From contig OY855913.1 in the NCBI GenBank assembly GCA_963693305.1, positions 20,776,015 to 20,840,014 on the forward strand: 64,000 bases of DNA. Direction: 5' to 3'. Under the pieces are notes generated by a model that saw only the letters and a program-made list of their open reading frames with translations, was not told the DNA's origin and did no database searches. Positions 13,183 to 23,451 of this stretch are shown piece by piece. The position numbers and the translations under genes are program-made. Within the stretch, counting starts at the first letter, position 1, and every line of letters begins with the position of its first letter. Source of the DNA: Meandrina meandrites. Lineage: Eukaryota > Cnidaria > Anthozoa > Scleractinia > Meandrinidae.

Positions 13183-15446
13183 CAGGTGCATTACGATCAA
13201 TTCAAACATGGAGCTCCGCGATGCGAGCTGGTTCACTGTTTATGTTTTATAAAACGACTCAGCAGGACGCTGGATAGTTCAAATCATTTGTTTAACAGCA
13301 GAAACAAGTCAAACACGGGCAGGAAACGGTGAGTCGTTCTTTCGTGTTAACATGAGATGTTATTCCAACAATAACCCAGTGATTTGCATAAAATGCAACT
13401 CGCTTACATGCCATGACAGTTTATTTTACTGCCGGGGAACTATTTGATTCCCAGAGCTATAACTTTCCTGGTGGAAGGAACATAAACAAACGTTTCCTAA
13501 GATGTAGATTTTTTGGCCAAATGATATATACCAGAGGTCATTTAAGGTAGTCAAAGTTGGCTCATATTTGTCCCTTGTTGACAGACACAAGTGGCGACTG
13601 TATAGACACGCCCAGTTCAAAAGCTACAAACAAAATTTCGAGAAACTTTTTACACGTTTTTAAAGAATAAGGATAAGATAATATTTGTGCCAAGTTTCGT
13701 TTTTGTACGGTCATTCTTACGCCTCCAGCGTTTTGGTAAAGAAGCGTGAAAATTCGAACCTTCAAAGTGGTGAAAACCGCAATTATATCCAATTTTCAAA
13801 CTTTTTTAAATTTCGCCCGTTAAATGAATCCTTGGAACTTGAAACTATTTTTCCTCAAATAAGTTCACCTAAAGGAATGTTTGGGCGAAATAAAAAAAAT
13901 TCGATTTTTCGCGACTGTCTTTCGATTCTCGAAACTCTCAGAAAATTGCTCTTAATATACCTGAAGCCTAAAAAAGGGATCCCTTTCGGGTGGAGCCTCC
14001 CCGTATAGACCATAATATGGAGTACCCACCACCCACCACCCACCCCCTCCCCGATCCCACATGCGTCTTCTATTCCATTCCATTTATTCTCTTTGTTCTT
14101 CAGTCGGTTTCACATACAGATTTTGCGGTAAAGTCATATCCGTTTTATTCACGACCTTTTCAGCGCTCAGGAAGACAAAGCCTACGAGCTGACGATGCAG
14201 GATGCTGGAAAAATCTCTGTTTATTGTCATATGAGCGACGCCGGCCTTGGTGAATGCGGTGGAGGAGGCTGGACACTAGTGATGAAGATAGACGGCTCGA
14301 AGGTACCATGCTAGGCTGCGAACATTCCCTCTTTTCCTTTCCGTGTTCGCGCGTGTATTTCTCTCTAATTCGCTCTTTCTGCGTCTCCTTTGAAAAACTA
14401 AGGAAAGAGGGACATCCGGCAGCTTGATCAATGGGGGGGGGGGGGGGGGGGTTAGATGGTGGAGAGGGGGATGGCGGATGGCGGATGGCAGGGGTAAAAT
14501 ATTTAGAGTGCTATGAGGGGAACAAGATCTCGGATCTTGGATCTTGGAAAAATGAGGAGAGGCCGGATTACATATCATCGTAAACATAGAACAAGTCCAA
14601 TAGTTAAATTTCAATCTGTGAGCTATTTTTGGGCCTTCGGTGTCATTTTTTTTCCAGTTCGCAGCCAAGCCTTGGAACATAGTCAATTAATGGGACCCGT
14701 ACAATCTCGGAAATAAAAGTTACAAAATATTGACCTCTTATATTTGTAATGGATTGAAATTTGGGACGATAAGCAAGAAAGTCTAATTGTACACGAAAAT
14801 TTAAAACAAAAAAACATGAAAATCAACAATTTGATTGTCGGGACACTTTAGGAATAACTTACAGCACGTAATATATATGTAATCGTTTCCATCTAGCTAA
14901 TTTTTCTTTGCCACTCTACGCAGAACACGTTCCATTACGATTCGTCCTACTGGAGCGACAAAAATTATTACGGGCCCCCGCTAGGGGCAACGGCACTCGA
15001 CACAAATGAAGTCAAGGTACCAACATACTGGAACACGCCCTTCACCAAGATCTGCCTTGGTATGGAGGTCAACGGTCAACGGAATTTTCTGGTCATCGAA
15101 AAGAACGCCAGTTCCCTTCACTCGCTGATTGCTGACGGAGAGCACCGCGATACGCTCCTACATAGGTCGAGACAAATGGAAGACTCTGATTGGTGAAGAG
15201 GCTTCGCTGCAACTCAACTGCAACCAAGAGGGGTTCAATTCTATCGGTGGGGATCCAAATGCCTCGAAAGCAAGAATCGGCATTATTGGCAATCAAGAAA
15301 ACGACTGCAATAGCTGTGATTCCAGGATCGGGTTCGGGACTGGAGGATCGCATGACAACTCAAACGCATGCGGTAACGAGGCTACCTTTAGTCCGGATAA
15401 TGGAGACAAGCATATCAAAGGTATGGGGTACATATTGGTCCAGTGA
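3756..15446 (+). CDS. Secreted fibrinogen-domain protein (skeletal organic matrix protein 5-like), one frameshift
   Basis: Four exons fit by splice sites and phase: 3756-3927, 4809-4872, 14164-14302 and 14924-15446. The first encodes a signal peptide (MKLFTVITVLLLASVLHVVA) and a short heptad-like coiled coil (two LNAKLDQ/VNAKLDQ repeats); the second a Ser/Glu-rich linker and the start of the fibrinogen-like domain (TCKEVYDKS). The third carries SVYCHMSDAGLGECGGGGWTLVMKIDG and the fourth TFHYDSSYW, LPTYWNTPF-like, CLGM, CNQEGFN and a Cys-rich end before TGA. The layout resembles coral 'uncharacterized skeletal organic matrix protein 5', from memory. Total exon length is 898 nt, one base over a multiple of three: the frame reading IADGEHRDTL must shift by one base at about 15150-15162 to continue as IGRDKWKTLIGEE. 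This is a mutation or an assembly error; otherwise the protein is about 298 residues. The ATG at 3756 is chosen because it starts the signal peptide. Confidence 0.85.
5584..6758. mobile_element. 1175-bp Mutator-like non-autonomous transposon with minisatellite ends
   Basis: The exact nine-base duplication AATTTAGAA flanks it (5575-5583 and 6759-6767). The ends are inverted repeats beginning GGGTGTTACTAATACCGGG. Just inside each end is a 7-bp tandem repeat, GGGGAAC on the left (about 4 units) and GTTCCCC on the right (11 units, 6667-6743). Both ends then share a GAACGAGTGTAC...AAAATGGCGGACGAAA block in inverted orientation, about 100 bp per arm. The interior is AT-rich and non-coding. A nine-base target duplication with long inverted ends fits the MuDR/MULE class. 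It lies inside intron 2 of the fibrinogen-domain gene. Confidence 0.9.
6667..6743. repeat. GTTCCCC minisatellite, 11 units
   Basis: Perfect 7-bp tandem units within the right inverted end of the Mutator-like element. The left end has only about four. It produces a spurious TGNGERG-repeat frame on the minus strand. Confidence 0.95.
7553..7727. mobile_element. 175-bp MITE, pogo/Tigger-like
   Basis: The ends CAGTCAACTCTCG and CGAGAGTTGACTG are perfect 13-bp inverted repeats flanked by TA (7551-7552, 7728-7729). The interior has internal subrepeats (CACGGACACTC, TTACGGACA, AACAAGGACAC). The CAGT...ACTG ends with TA duplication are typical of pogo/Tigger-derived MITEs. It lies in intron 2 of the fibrinogen-domain gene. 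Confidence 0.85.
7735..8775. other. Intron 2 filler, nothing recognised
   Basis: AT-rich intronic sequence between the pogo-like MITE and the large TTAA-flanked element. No coding or structural feature is recognised. Confidence 0.5.
11347..11823. mobile_element. Probable MITE with G-rich ends
   Basis: The left end reads GAGCCCCAGGTGGGTGGGG then TACTCGGGATTTTAAAGGACGGG. The right end, read on the other strand, is GCCCCAGTGGGG (long G run) then GGTACTCGGTATTTCAAGTGACGGG. The two ends are therefore inverted relatives. Exact termini and target duplication were not resolved. The right end holds a poly-C tract of about 23 bases (11791-11813). The interior repeats TTTTTGGGT-like words. Confidence 0.55.
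12918..13190. mobile_element. 273-bp MITE with TTA target duplication (PIF/Harbinger-like) and poly-G ends
   Basis: The ends are inverted repeats starting TGCACCTGTCAATGTTAAGC, followed by CCCAGGGTGGGGG. They are flanked by TTA (12915-12917 and 13191-13193). A three-base TTA duplication fits PIF/Harbinger. Both ends run into long homopolymers: about 20 G on the left and 14 C on the right. It is nested inside the 5.2 kb TTAA-flanked element, so it is the younger insertion. Confidence 0.8.
14432..14452. repeat. Poly-G tract in intron 3 of the fibrinogen-domain gene
   Basis: About 20 consecutive G followed by a GGATGGCGGATGGC repeat. It is a likely site of sequencing or assembly length error. 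Confidence 0.85.
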
Positions 15447-15589
15447 TTAGCAGCTTGAACGGAAACAAAGCTTAAACAATAGCTTGAGCGGAAACAAAGG
15501 GGAAATAGGGTCAAATAGGAACATTAATTAACATTAATTAAAGTGGGTAGTGTTGTTAATAACACTTATACCTTGAAGTTGTCATTAAC

Positions 15590-15595
15590 AATAAA
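15590..15595 (+). terminator. Poly(A) signal of the fibrinogen-domain gene
   Basis: AATAAA lies 144 bases after the TGA at 15444-15446. This is a plausible 3' end for the transcript. Confidence 0.6.
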
Positions 15596-16034
15596 GGCTT
15601 GGGAAGCAAGGTTCGTGTTTTGGTACTGCTGGTTTTCACTGTCTCGCCACGAAAAAGTAAAATCGACACCATTGATTGGCTCTATACATAATTTTCTTTT
15701 TTTTTGTGAAAGGTTGTACATCATTTTATTTCCCGAAAATACTAACCGAAAACACTTTCTTTTAAAATAAGCAAGGCTGATTCTACGGATAGAGCAGAAA
15801 CTGAAAGCCAAAATGCAACCGTGGACTGCCAGGCGCGAATACAGTAACATTTTTCCGGTAACAAGAGCGCTGAAAGCGCGGGCCTGTATAAGGGGGTCCA
15901 GGGGCATGCTTCCTTGGGAAAAGTTTTACCTATTGACTACCCAAATACCATTCCCAGGTATTTTGAGTCACTCGGACAAGATGTTTACCGATTCGAGTGA
16001 AACGGTAAAAGCCGGTCTAATCTGGATCCGCGCC

Positions 16035-16066
16035 TGACAGCTGTTTCGACCTGGTAACGGTCAGCA
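16035..16066 (-). ncRNA. Decayed hammerhead-like motif
   Basis: On the minus strand, GCTGAC and then AGGTCGAAACAGCTGTC match the complete motif at 38356-38389 word for word. Between them it has only CGTTACC, so the essential GA of the CUGANGA core is missing, and the flanks do not form helix I. It reads as a dead copy of the same ribozyme family. Confidence 0.5.
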
Positions 16067-16402
16067 CGGTGTAGCAGCTAAAGCAAAGAACAACCCGAGC
16101 TCACTAACAAGTTCGTCTCGTGCCCACGCCGAGTATTTAAACCGTCAAGTCCCAATATTTGGTAAGCTCGCTAGCGCTGGTAAAACCGCCCTACAGGCTT
16201 AAAACCTACCTTTACAAAACCTACCGGAAAAGAGGACGTTCATATTTAATTTTTTTAAACTTCATATGCACTTTAACGGTACTTACTACAAAAATACCCT
16301 CGACCAAGGGAGGGTCGGGCCTTTGTTGTTCTCGTATTTTGACTCTGCTTGTTCTTAGCCTGCTAAGCATTAAATTCCTTTCCAATCGCGCGACTCTTCA
16401 TA

Positions 16403-16683
16403 GAGCGGTTTTCACTTGAGTGTCGAAAGTAATTCGTATTTGCTTTGGTTTTGCATTACTACGCTCAGTGATTGGCTTAAAAAGCTCGTGCCACTTTCTC
16501 AACCAATCAGAAGTAAAACCAAAACCAATCGCGACTTGCTCGCGCACGTTTTCCAGCGCTTCGTGCCGGCTACATGTATTTGCTTCGAGATTTGATTGGT
16601 TCACTGGATTGTCTGTATCCTTTGTGATTGGCCAGAGTGATTACTTCGGTTTTGGTTTTACGACACTCATTTGAAAACTGCTC
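16403..16683. mobile_element. 281-bp MITE with TA target site, CCAAT-rich
   Basis: The ends are GAGCGGTTTTCA and TGAAAACTGCTC, each flanked by TA (16401-16402, 16684-16685). Next inside are TTGAGTGTCG and CGACACTCATT. The interior has at least five CCAAT/ATTGG words (such as AACCAATCAG, GTGATTGGCC). It is related to the element at about 48490-48790 and shares end sequence with the one at 1457-1629. Confidence 0.8.
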
Positions 16684-18491
16684 TATTGTTTCGTTCGCTC
16701 ACTCGCTCAGTTGCACGCTTCGAAAGAATCGAGTGCTACGTAGCCCAGGAGACACACAAATTGCAAGTATCCTGGGACGGTAAGACGACACCGGAAGGAT
16801 ATAGAAAACAAAACGTCTACACGCAGGGTATATTTATTCTAAGAATGTGTATTTCTGGATTTGTGTCTGTTGAAATCTATAGTCTTATCGGTGTTAGTAT
16901 TCGAGTCCGTCTCTTTCTTCTGCGCTCGCGAAGGCGTTAAGACGTTCTAACCAATCAACGGAGGTTTCTTGCGCAGCCAATTAGGTGTGAAATCACTCAC
17001 CAATCATGATTTAGCGTGCGCAAGTTTTCCCGCGCTTGCCACGAAGCTCGTGATTTGCTTCAAGTTTTGATTGGCTCACTGGACTTTTTGCGGCCTTTGT
17101 TCCAAAACCACCTTAAAATAGTCTCGTTTATATTTACCAAGGGTCTGTGTCAAGGTTGAGTTAAGTTTATTTTATAAAGTTTTGCCAAATACTCGCTATG
17201 AAACTTAATGTTTGCAAAGAAATTACTTCTATGGACGTAATGACAAAACCATAGCTTCATTACAACCAAACTTGTCTCCTGGGCGTTAAAATTTAAAGTT
17301 ACAAGCAAATGAGATTAACTTTGAAAACCTATATCACAATCCCTTTCAATCTTCTTCACTTTTGGCCATCCGCACCTTCTTTGGTATTTGCTGTGTTTTT
17401 GAAATGTTCCTTCACTTAACCGGCTATTTTTATATTTCACCAAAATTTTACGGCCATTTCCCATGCCTAAATTTGGCTGAAATTGGTGACACAGCTGCTT
17501 TAAAATAGTCCAAATGTAGAGGGATTACTTTTGTGGTGCTATTTGACTTTTCGCTGAGCCTTCGACTGTTTAAATGGAAATAAATTTTCATGAGAAACAA
17601 AGCATCCCTCCCACTTCAGTTACACAACAATGTCTATTTATCAATCACAACAACACCCTGTCTCATGGTGCGTAGATTTGACGATCTAATTTATTAGTTT
17701 ATGACAAAACTGGATTGTAATACAAAGGAATAAGTTACGATTAAAGATCGGTATAATTCCTATTTTTTGACGAGCTATTATTTTAGGTGACACAGCTGCA
17801 TAAACAAACGGGACATGCAAATTACAACTGCCTCAAGGAAATATTATTAAAGTTTACGATTCCTGAAAAACTCTAGAAAATACGAATTATTATCCTTTAT
17901 CGTGAAACAATTGAGGCGTACAAAATGAATTTTCTCTCTTCCCGTTGACGATCGAGAACCGTTCGATCAAACAAATTGTAATTGCTTTTTCGTGCTCTGT
18001 TGATATACATAAACAGTGACATTTTACGATAAGCCACAGAAAAAAATGTCACAAAAATGTCAGTTTAAATTCATTTCGCCATGAATTAATTAAATTTAAT
18101 AAATAGCTCAAGCGTAAAAATAACAAATCCACAACATTCTCCAACAATCTAATAGCCCAAGGCGACATTTCGACGTAAACAGCGTTACGATAAGTACACT
18201 GACCGCAAAATGTTAAACATATAGACAAGCCATGTTTGAATTTTTTACTCTTGAAAAACTAACTCCTCTAAAGCAATTAGCATGCAATTGTTAATTCGCG
18301 ATATTCACAGCAAAAATAATGCAATCATTAGGAAAACATAAAGAAATTTATGTTTATAAATAGCTAAATATAAATATGAAAATGTTCTAAAGCCAGAAAA
18401 AAACAGCAGATATTCTTTTCATTTTCAGACGAATCTCCTATAAGAAAACAAAATCTATCTGGCCGTATTTTTAACGTTCACTTTGTTATCT

Positions 18492-19769
18492 TTAAACACC
18501 GATAACGGCGATGGCATAAGCATTTCTTCCTTGCGGTAGTTCCAAGTAGCTTTCCCATCTGTTTAGTTCAAAATCGAAGGTGTAAGCATTATTTTCACCG
18601 CCATCGGCACCAAAAACAACCAGCATGTTCTGTACAATTTGAGCCCGGCATAAGGAATATCCCACGGGTAACGGGGGCAAATCGAGCCACACATGGCCTT
18701 CCAAATCGAACGCTTCGACTTCCAAGACATCGCTTCCATTCTTATCGCAACCGCCAACGACAATTAGTTTTTTCTTCCACGCCACGGCTGTGCAGCCGTA
18801 GCGTTTTCGCCTCATGGGAGGCAACTTTGTCCATTTTCCTTGCTCCCCGTCGAATATCTCGGCAGAGTTTTTCGCGCTGTTGAAGTAGAAGCCAGAACCA
18901 CCCCCGGCTACCAGCAATTTGCGCCCGATGATTCCCCCTCCGAAGTTGCAGCGAGGTTCCAGCATTGGTGGCAGTGTGAACCATTCTTTCTTTTTCACGT
19001 TGTAGAGCTCGACGCTGTCAAGAACACTGCCTTGATCGCAGCCTCCAGCCACCAGAATTCCGTGCTCTGTTCCCGATGCAAAACAGCCCCAACGTCGTTT
19101 CCTCATGTGCTTGAGCACATGCCATTGGCCGGTTACCCAGTCATACATCTGAACAGTGTTCAGCGCCTTCCATCCACCAAACCCGCCCACCACAACAAGA
19201 GCGGGAACACCTGTTACTGCTGCAGCATAGCAAGCCGTGCTTTTCACCGGCAAAGGAGCGATTTTTCGCCATTGCTTATTCGTGCAGTCGTACACTTCAA
19301 CAGTTGATGCAGGTTCGCTTCCCTGCCCTTCAGCCGCCCCACCAATGACGAATATGTGCTCATGTAATTCGATGATGTCATATTCGCGATCGAAGTCAAT
19401 TTCCTTACCGGATCTGGCCTCTTCCGTGTCCAATGCATCGACTTGTGCAGCTGTGTCTCGTAGAAATTTTGCTTGAAACTTTTCCTTCAGTTCTGTAGGA
19501 ATAGCGATAAGCGAGTCAAACTTTTCTCGAAGCTTCTCTCGCGCCTTCGCGAAATCAAACTCATCCTCCTTCTGTTTGGGTTTCTTCTTCTCAAACAACT
19601 CTGCTTCGACGAATATCTCTGGTTCTTTCGTTTTGGACCAGACAGCTTCGGGTTTTTTCGGCGGCTCGCTTTTCTGGAACGGATCTCCTTCCTTTTTCTC
19701 GATATCTCCCCGAGGCAAGGATCGAAGCCATATTGAAGCATCTCTTAATACATCGACTGCTCGTTCCAT
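18492..19769 (-). CDS. Kelch-repeat protein, intronless
   Basis: A single uninterrupted 425-codon frame. Residues 1-135 are charged and partly helical (Lys/Glu-rich, AREKLREKFDSL) with no BTB or other known domain. From about residue 136 come six Kelch-type blades, each with a GG pair followed by a conserved Trp. Examples are VIGGAAEG...QWRKIAPLP, VVGGFGGW...QWHVL, VAGGCDQG...EWFTLPPM, VAGGGSGF...KWTKLPPM, VVGGCDKN...VWLDLPPL and VFGADGG...RWESYLELP. They should fold as a beta-propeller for protein binding. Without BTB/BACK it is not a standard cullin-3 adaptor, and the partner is unknown. The ATG is the first in frame after the upstream stop. No signal peptide or membrane segment is seen. 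Absence of introns might reflect retroposition, but the frame is intact. Confidence 0.9.
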   Translation of the reverse strand: MERAVDVLRDASIWLRSLPRGDIEKKEGDPFQKSEPPKKPEAVWSKTKEPEIFVEAELFEKKKPKQKEDEFDFAKAREKLREKFDSLIAIPTELKEKFQAKFLRDTAAQVDALDTEEARSGKEIDFDREYDIIELHEHIFVIGGAAEGQGSEPASTVEVYDCTNKQWRKIAPLPVKSTACYAAAVTGVPALVVVGGFGGWKALNTVQMYDWVTGQWHVLKHMRKRRWGCFASGTEHGILVAGGCDQGSVLDSVELYNVKKKEWFTLPPMLEPRCNFGGGIIGRKLLVAGGGSGFYFNSAKNSAEIFDGEQGKWTKLPPMRRKRYGCTAVAWKKKLIVVGGCDKNGSDVLEVEAFDLEGHVWLDLPPLPVGYSLCRAQIVQNMLVVFGADGGENNAYTFDFELNRWESYLELPQGRNAYAIAVIGV

Positions 19770-21264
19770 GTTTACTTACACATAACGCATCACCGACGTG
19801 TCGTTTTAAAAATGACTTCCGCTGACTTCTACACCAAACGAAAAACGTTCAATTAAAGACAAAAAGCAGTGATAATCCACTTAAGAGTTTCTCGACCACG
19901 CTTGCGGAGCTCCTTGTAGTCTTTCGTCGGAAGGACTTTGATCGCCTGCTATGTACGTTGTCCAGAAGTCAAGAGTTCACTGTGATATGCAAATTTTGTG
20001 TTTTTCCGTTCTCCTTGGGGTATTACACACAAAGCAATTTTCTTATTGATAATATTATAGCGGTATTTGCTTTGAATCCACAAAACAACGCGGCCGGTAA
20101 AATAACCAAGCGTTTAGGTAAGTTAACCGTTGAATTAAAGCGATATTTCACATTTTCAAGTTGCTAAGTGATGTTATCTTTACAAAACCCCGCAAGTTAT
20201 TTGCATATCGTCGAATTCGTCTAATGTCCGGGCTAATTTTAAAGTAAGACGAGGCCCGTTACATTGTTAGTTTTAACACGAAAGCTAAAAGTACAAATGT
20301 ACAGTCACAACAGAGATCACATGAAAATTGATTTTTGGCCGGCTAAAAGTTAGCAACGGGAACTGATAATTACACCTGGCTACTTTCGTGCTTTGGTGCA
20401 CATAATATGATTCCTGCTGTCAGAAAATCGAAATACTACGTATTTTCTTTCAAAAACACTCTTCAAATACAAACGGCTCACCTGACGCGCGATGAAGCGC
20501 GCGCGAATTTCCACGCTGTTGCCATCTTCCCTTCGTGGGCGCGCGTCGACAGAATACAAGAGCGCGAACGATAAAATGAACCTTTTTGTTGGTTTAAAAA
20601 TCTCACTTGTTTTGTAATTGATCAATATCTATTTTCTCCTTACAATATCAATCTGGTGAAGCCATTCTGGTGGTAAGAATGTAGATTTAGAGCTTGTGAC
20701 TGATAGCAAACGAGCGTAATTTCCTGGGAAAGAAATGATTGACGCGATCGATTTTAAGACTGACAGAAAAAAAAGTTTTCGCATAAAGGCAATACAACTC
20801 GACAACAGCCCCAGGGAAAGGGATTATTAAATTATAAAGGTTCTGGGAATGATATAAATTCAAAGTTAAGAAAATAAACGTTTTTACACTCGACTTAACT
20901 CAATCATTTTTGTTTGAAAATAACAAGGGAATTGATATTTAATGCTTATCACGTACAATGAAAATGCAGCGAGCTCCCTGCAGCAATTGCCAAGTGGCAC
21001 GTAATTGCAATTAGTAAAATAAATAAAGCGTTTGTATTTTCTTTTTTTTTTGTCTTCAAAATTATTGCGAGTCACGGAACACAATGGAACGGTCCGCATA
21101 AATGTTCATTCCATAAAAGTAAACATGCAGTAAACCACAAACAGGATCAACAATCCTCTTTTACAGAAAAAGTAAATGGAGACTAAACTTCACCAGGAAT
21201 TTCTTTTCCCCCCTTCAATTAGTTACTATGGCAAATTCTATTGCTTGGAATACCACATCGTCGG

Positions 21265-21520
21265 AGCACGAGGGCTGTCCCTGGGTCTCCGAGGATGTGA
21301 ATAGACCCTTTGCAAAAATGGCTGCTAATTTAAAACTGTATTTTATTTAAATTAGCCTCACTAACCTCGTTTTTGAGTTGATAACTGAAAAGAATTTTTA
21401 ATCTGGAACGAGGTTGGCGAGACTAATTTATATGCATACAAAAGAATTTTAAATTGGCAGCCATTTTTGCAAAGGGTCTATTCGCATCCTTGAACACCCA
21501 GGGCCAGCCTTCGTTTCGCC
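21265..21520. mobile_element. Palindromic MITE, ~255 bp
   Basis: The left part (GGCTGTCCCTGGGT...GAATAGACCCTTTGCAAAAATGGCTGC) is an imperfect inverted repeat of the right part (GGCAGCCATTTTTGCAAAGGGTCTATTC...ACCCAGGGCCAGCC). The arms are about 110 bp each. Inner matches include CGAGGTTGGCGAGACTAATTTA against TAAATTAGCCTCACTAACCTCG. No clear target duplication was found. Confidence 0.75.
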
Positions 21521-21654
21521 CCGAGTAACTGCCACTGGGGCCTATAGGGTCTAGGGTCTATACCCCAGCAATAAAGAAATCATAAGTGAAATGCTGACTT
21601 GGATAAAGTGAAATAAATGAAGAAGCGTTCTCAAGTCAAATACGCAGATAAAAT

Positions 21655-21705
21655 ACTTCCTGAGTTCCCAAACGGGAGTCGAACCCATGATCTTCCAGAT
21701 ACCGA
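21655..21705 (-). repeat. tRNA-derived SINE fragment (possible)
   Basis: On the minus strand AGATCATGGGTTCGACTCCC matches the B-box region of the SINE at 29421-29511 (AGGTCATGGGTTCGACTCCC). The A-box part is not recognisable, so this is a fragment. Confidence 0.45.
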
Positions 21706-23451
21706 ATAAAGAGAAATAAAGAAATCGTTGAGCCCCCTTTCACACGTACAAAAAAAGGCGAGTTTTTTCTTCATGTTAACTTCTTTTATCTTCAAACTCA
21801 ATTCTTTTGATGATGAGACGATTTTATGAAGGACAAAACAATACTTCTTTAAAGCAATTGTTTGGCTTTTCACAAGTTTATTTTCCACTTTCTGCCATTC
21901 AACTTCACTCGCCCAGATCAGAAGATTCTGAATTAAATAAATCAATTGCTCATACACAACTCTAGATTCGCGTCAATTAAATACTATCTATTAAATATGA
22001 AGATCTATCTAAAATCATTTGTACGCCATAAAACCCGATATAAAAATTAAATAACATGATCATGCAAGCTAACTACTTGATAATATGCGTTAATATTACA
22101 GTAAAATGGCTTTGTATGTGATTAATAATGGTCGAAGATGAGTATTTTAATGAACATTCTAGTACAACAAAACAACAAAAGCTATGCATGGTTGAAACAA
22201 GTTAAGGGGATGTTAAAGCCTTTAAAGTGGCTATGAACTTGTTTTTAATTCGCTTAATACAATTTAAATATGGTTGCTAATTTTGAGGGGTTTCTAAGCA
22301 GTTAGTGGCGTAGACTACAAGCACTTCCTAATTTTACAGATGGTTGAGCAACAAGCAAAAATAGAGTGAAGGCAAAATGGTGTCTCCACTCACAGTTTTC
22401 GCAAAATCATTAGCCTCTTTGACAGCCATTCCGGAAGCGCGAGAGACGAGAGAAAGGTCTGGGTTTGGCCATTCAAAATGCTTCACTGCTTCCCGTTCGA
22501 CGAGGACGAACGCGCTTTCGCTGTCGAAAAGGAAACGTATAGAGACTACTCGTCGTCTTGCAGAGGCATTTTGTACAAGTTTTAAAATATTAAAGTTTAA
22601 CCTAAAATTCAACACCCAATGTGGAAAGAGGAGACGAGCAACAGGAGTAAAGTATATCTTACTTCGTCAAATACAGTGTGGAACCTTTGCTGTTCTTAGT
22701 CAAGATAAAAATATAAAATCTCAAAACGAGGCGTTTTCTTCACACCTTAGAGAGCGGTATTGGATTGGATTTTTTTAGATGCTTTGTGAACATGAAAATA
22801 AAATAGGGTTGGTTTCTGTCCAACATCTTGTATGTACAGTTTTAAACACAAGCGTCACTCAAGCTAATCTACCTATGTTAAAACAATATTCATATTACTG
22901 AGGTTACTGTTTGCCGCCATCTTGAATCAAGAAGTATGTGACTAAACGCTCGGGTTTCCGAAGATCTTCCGAACAGTATCACGAAACAAGGGAAACTGCA
23001 TGACTCATGATGGTGACTGAAGACGAGATTAACTCTCATTCAAGTAAACAAGTAATATGGATATTTACAAGGTTTTTTTAGGAAATAACATGTTGTATAT
23101 ACACTGTTCTCTGCAGCGATCAGTCAAACATCGCGATGACTTAGCCTACGAAAAAGAAAATGAAAATTTCATAAAATAAGCAAAACGGACCTAAAATTGT
23201 CCCGAAGAAACACTTAGCTGCGATATTGTCTCATGCAACAAGCTAACGACAGGATATCGCTGGAGAATTTGATATGTTTATCCACCGATTTTGCCGCTTC
23301 GTATTTTGGTTCGCCGCTGTTGTAATGTTTTCCAATTTAACAAACTTCTTGCTCATTACACTCATGCATTAAACCACATAATTAACTAAAATGGCGTCAT
23401 CGGATAAAGCTCGATACACTGAGCCCACCATGTGAAAATCGCACTTACTTT

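Larger units (their letters stand above)
8780..13951. mobile_element. 5.2-kb TTAA-flanked element with ~590-bp terminal inverted repeats
   Basis: The left end (8780 to about 9370) and right end (about 13362-13951) are near-identical inverted repeats beginning GAGCAATTTTCTGAGAG. Both are flanked by TTAA (8776-8779 and 13952-13955), the target site of Kolobok and piggyBac transposons. The two ends even preserve the same non-significant reading frames (MNWACLYSRH... and MDIIAVFTTL...). The 4 kb interior has no long open frame, so it is non-autonomous or filled with later insertions, including the MITE at 12918-13190. It lies wholly within intron 2 of the fibrinogen-domain gene. Confidence 0.85.
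15596..18491. other. Gene-free interval between the fibrinogen-domain and Kelch genes
   Basis: It contains the decayed hammerhead-like motif (16035-16066), the MITE at 16403-16683 and a more diverged relative at about 16890-17100 with the same CCAAT/ATTGG richness. The rest, including the presumed 3' UTR of the Kelch gene near 18100-18491, is AT-rich with nothing recognised. Confidence 0.6.
19770..23451. other. Gene-free interval between Kelch and CCDC62
   Basis: It must contain the Kelch promoter (19770 upward) and the 3' UTR of CCDC62 (23451 downward). A palindromic MITE lies at about 21265-21520 and a tRNA-like fragment at about 21655-21705. A stretch at 22334-22778 is open on both strands but has no recognised family. 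No other gene is seen. Confidence 0.6.

Noticed and set aside
22334..22778. Overlapping open frames on both strands, with a GTGAGT after AKT on the minus strand
   Set aside because: No domain or family recognised, no matching acceptor or partner exon found; GC-rich patch that stays open in both directions.
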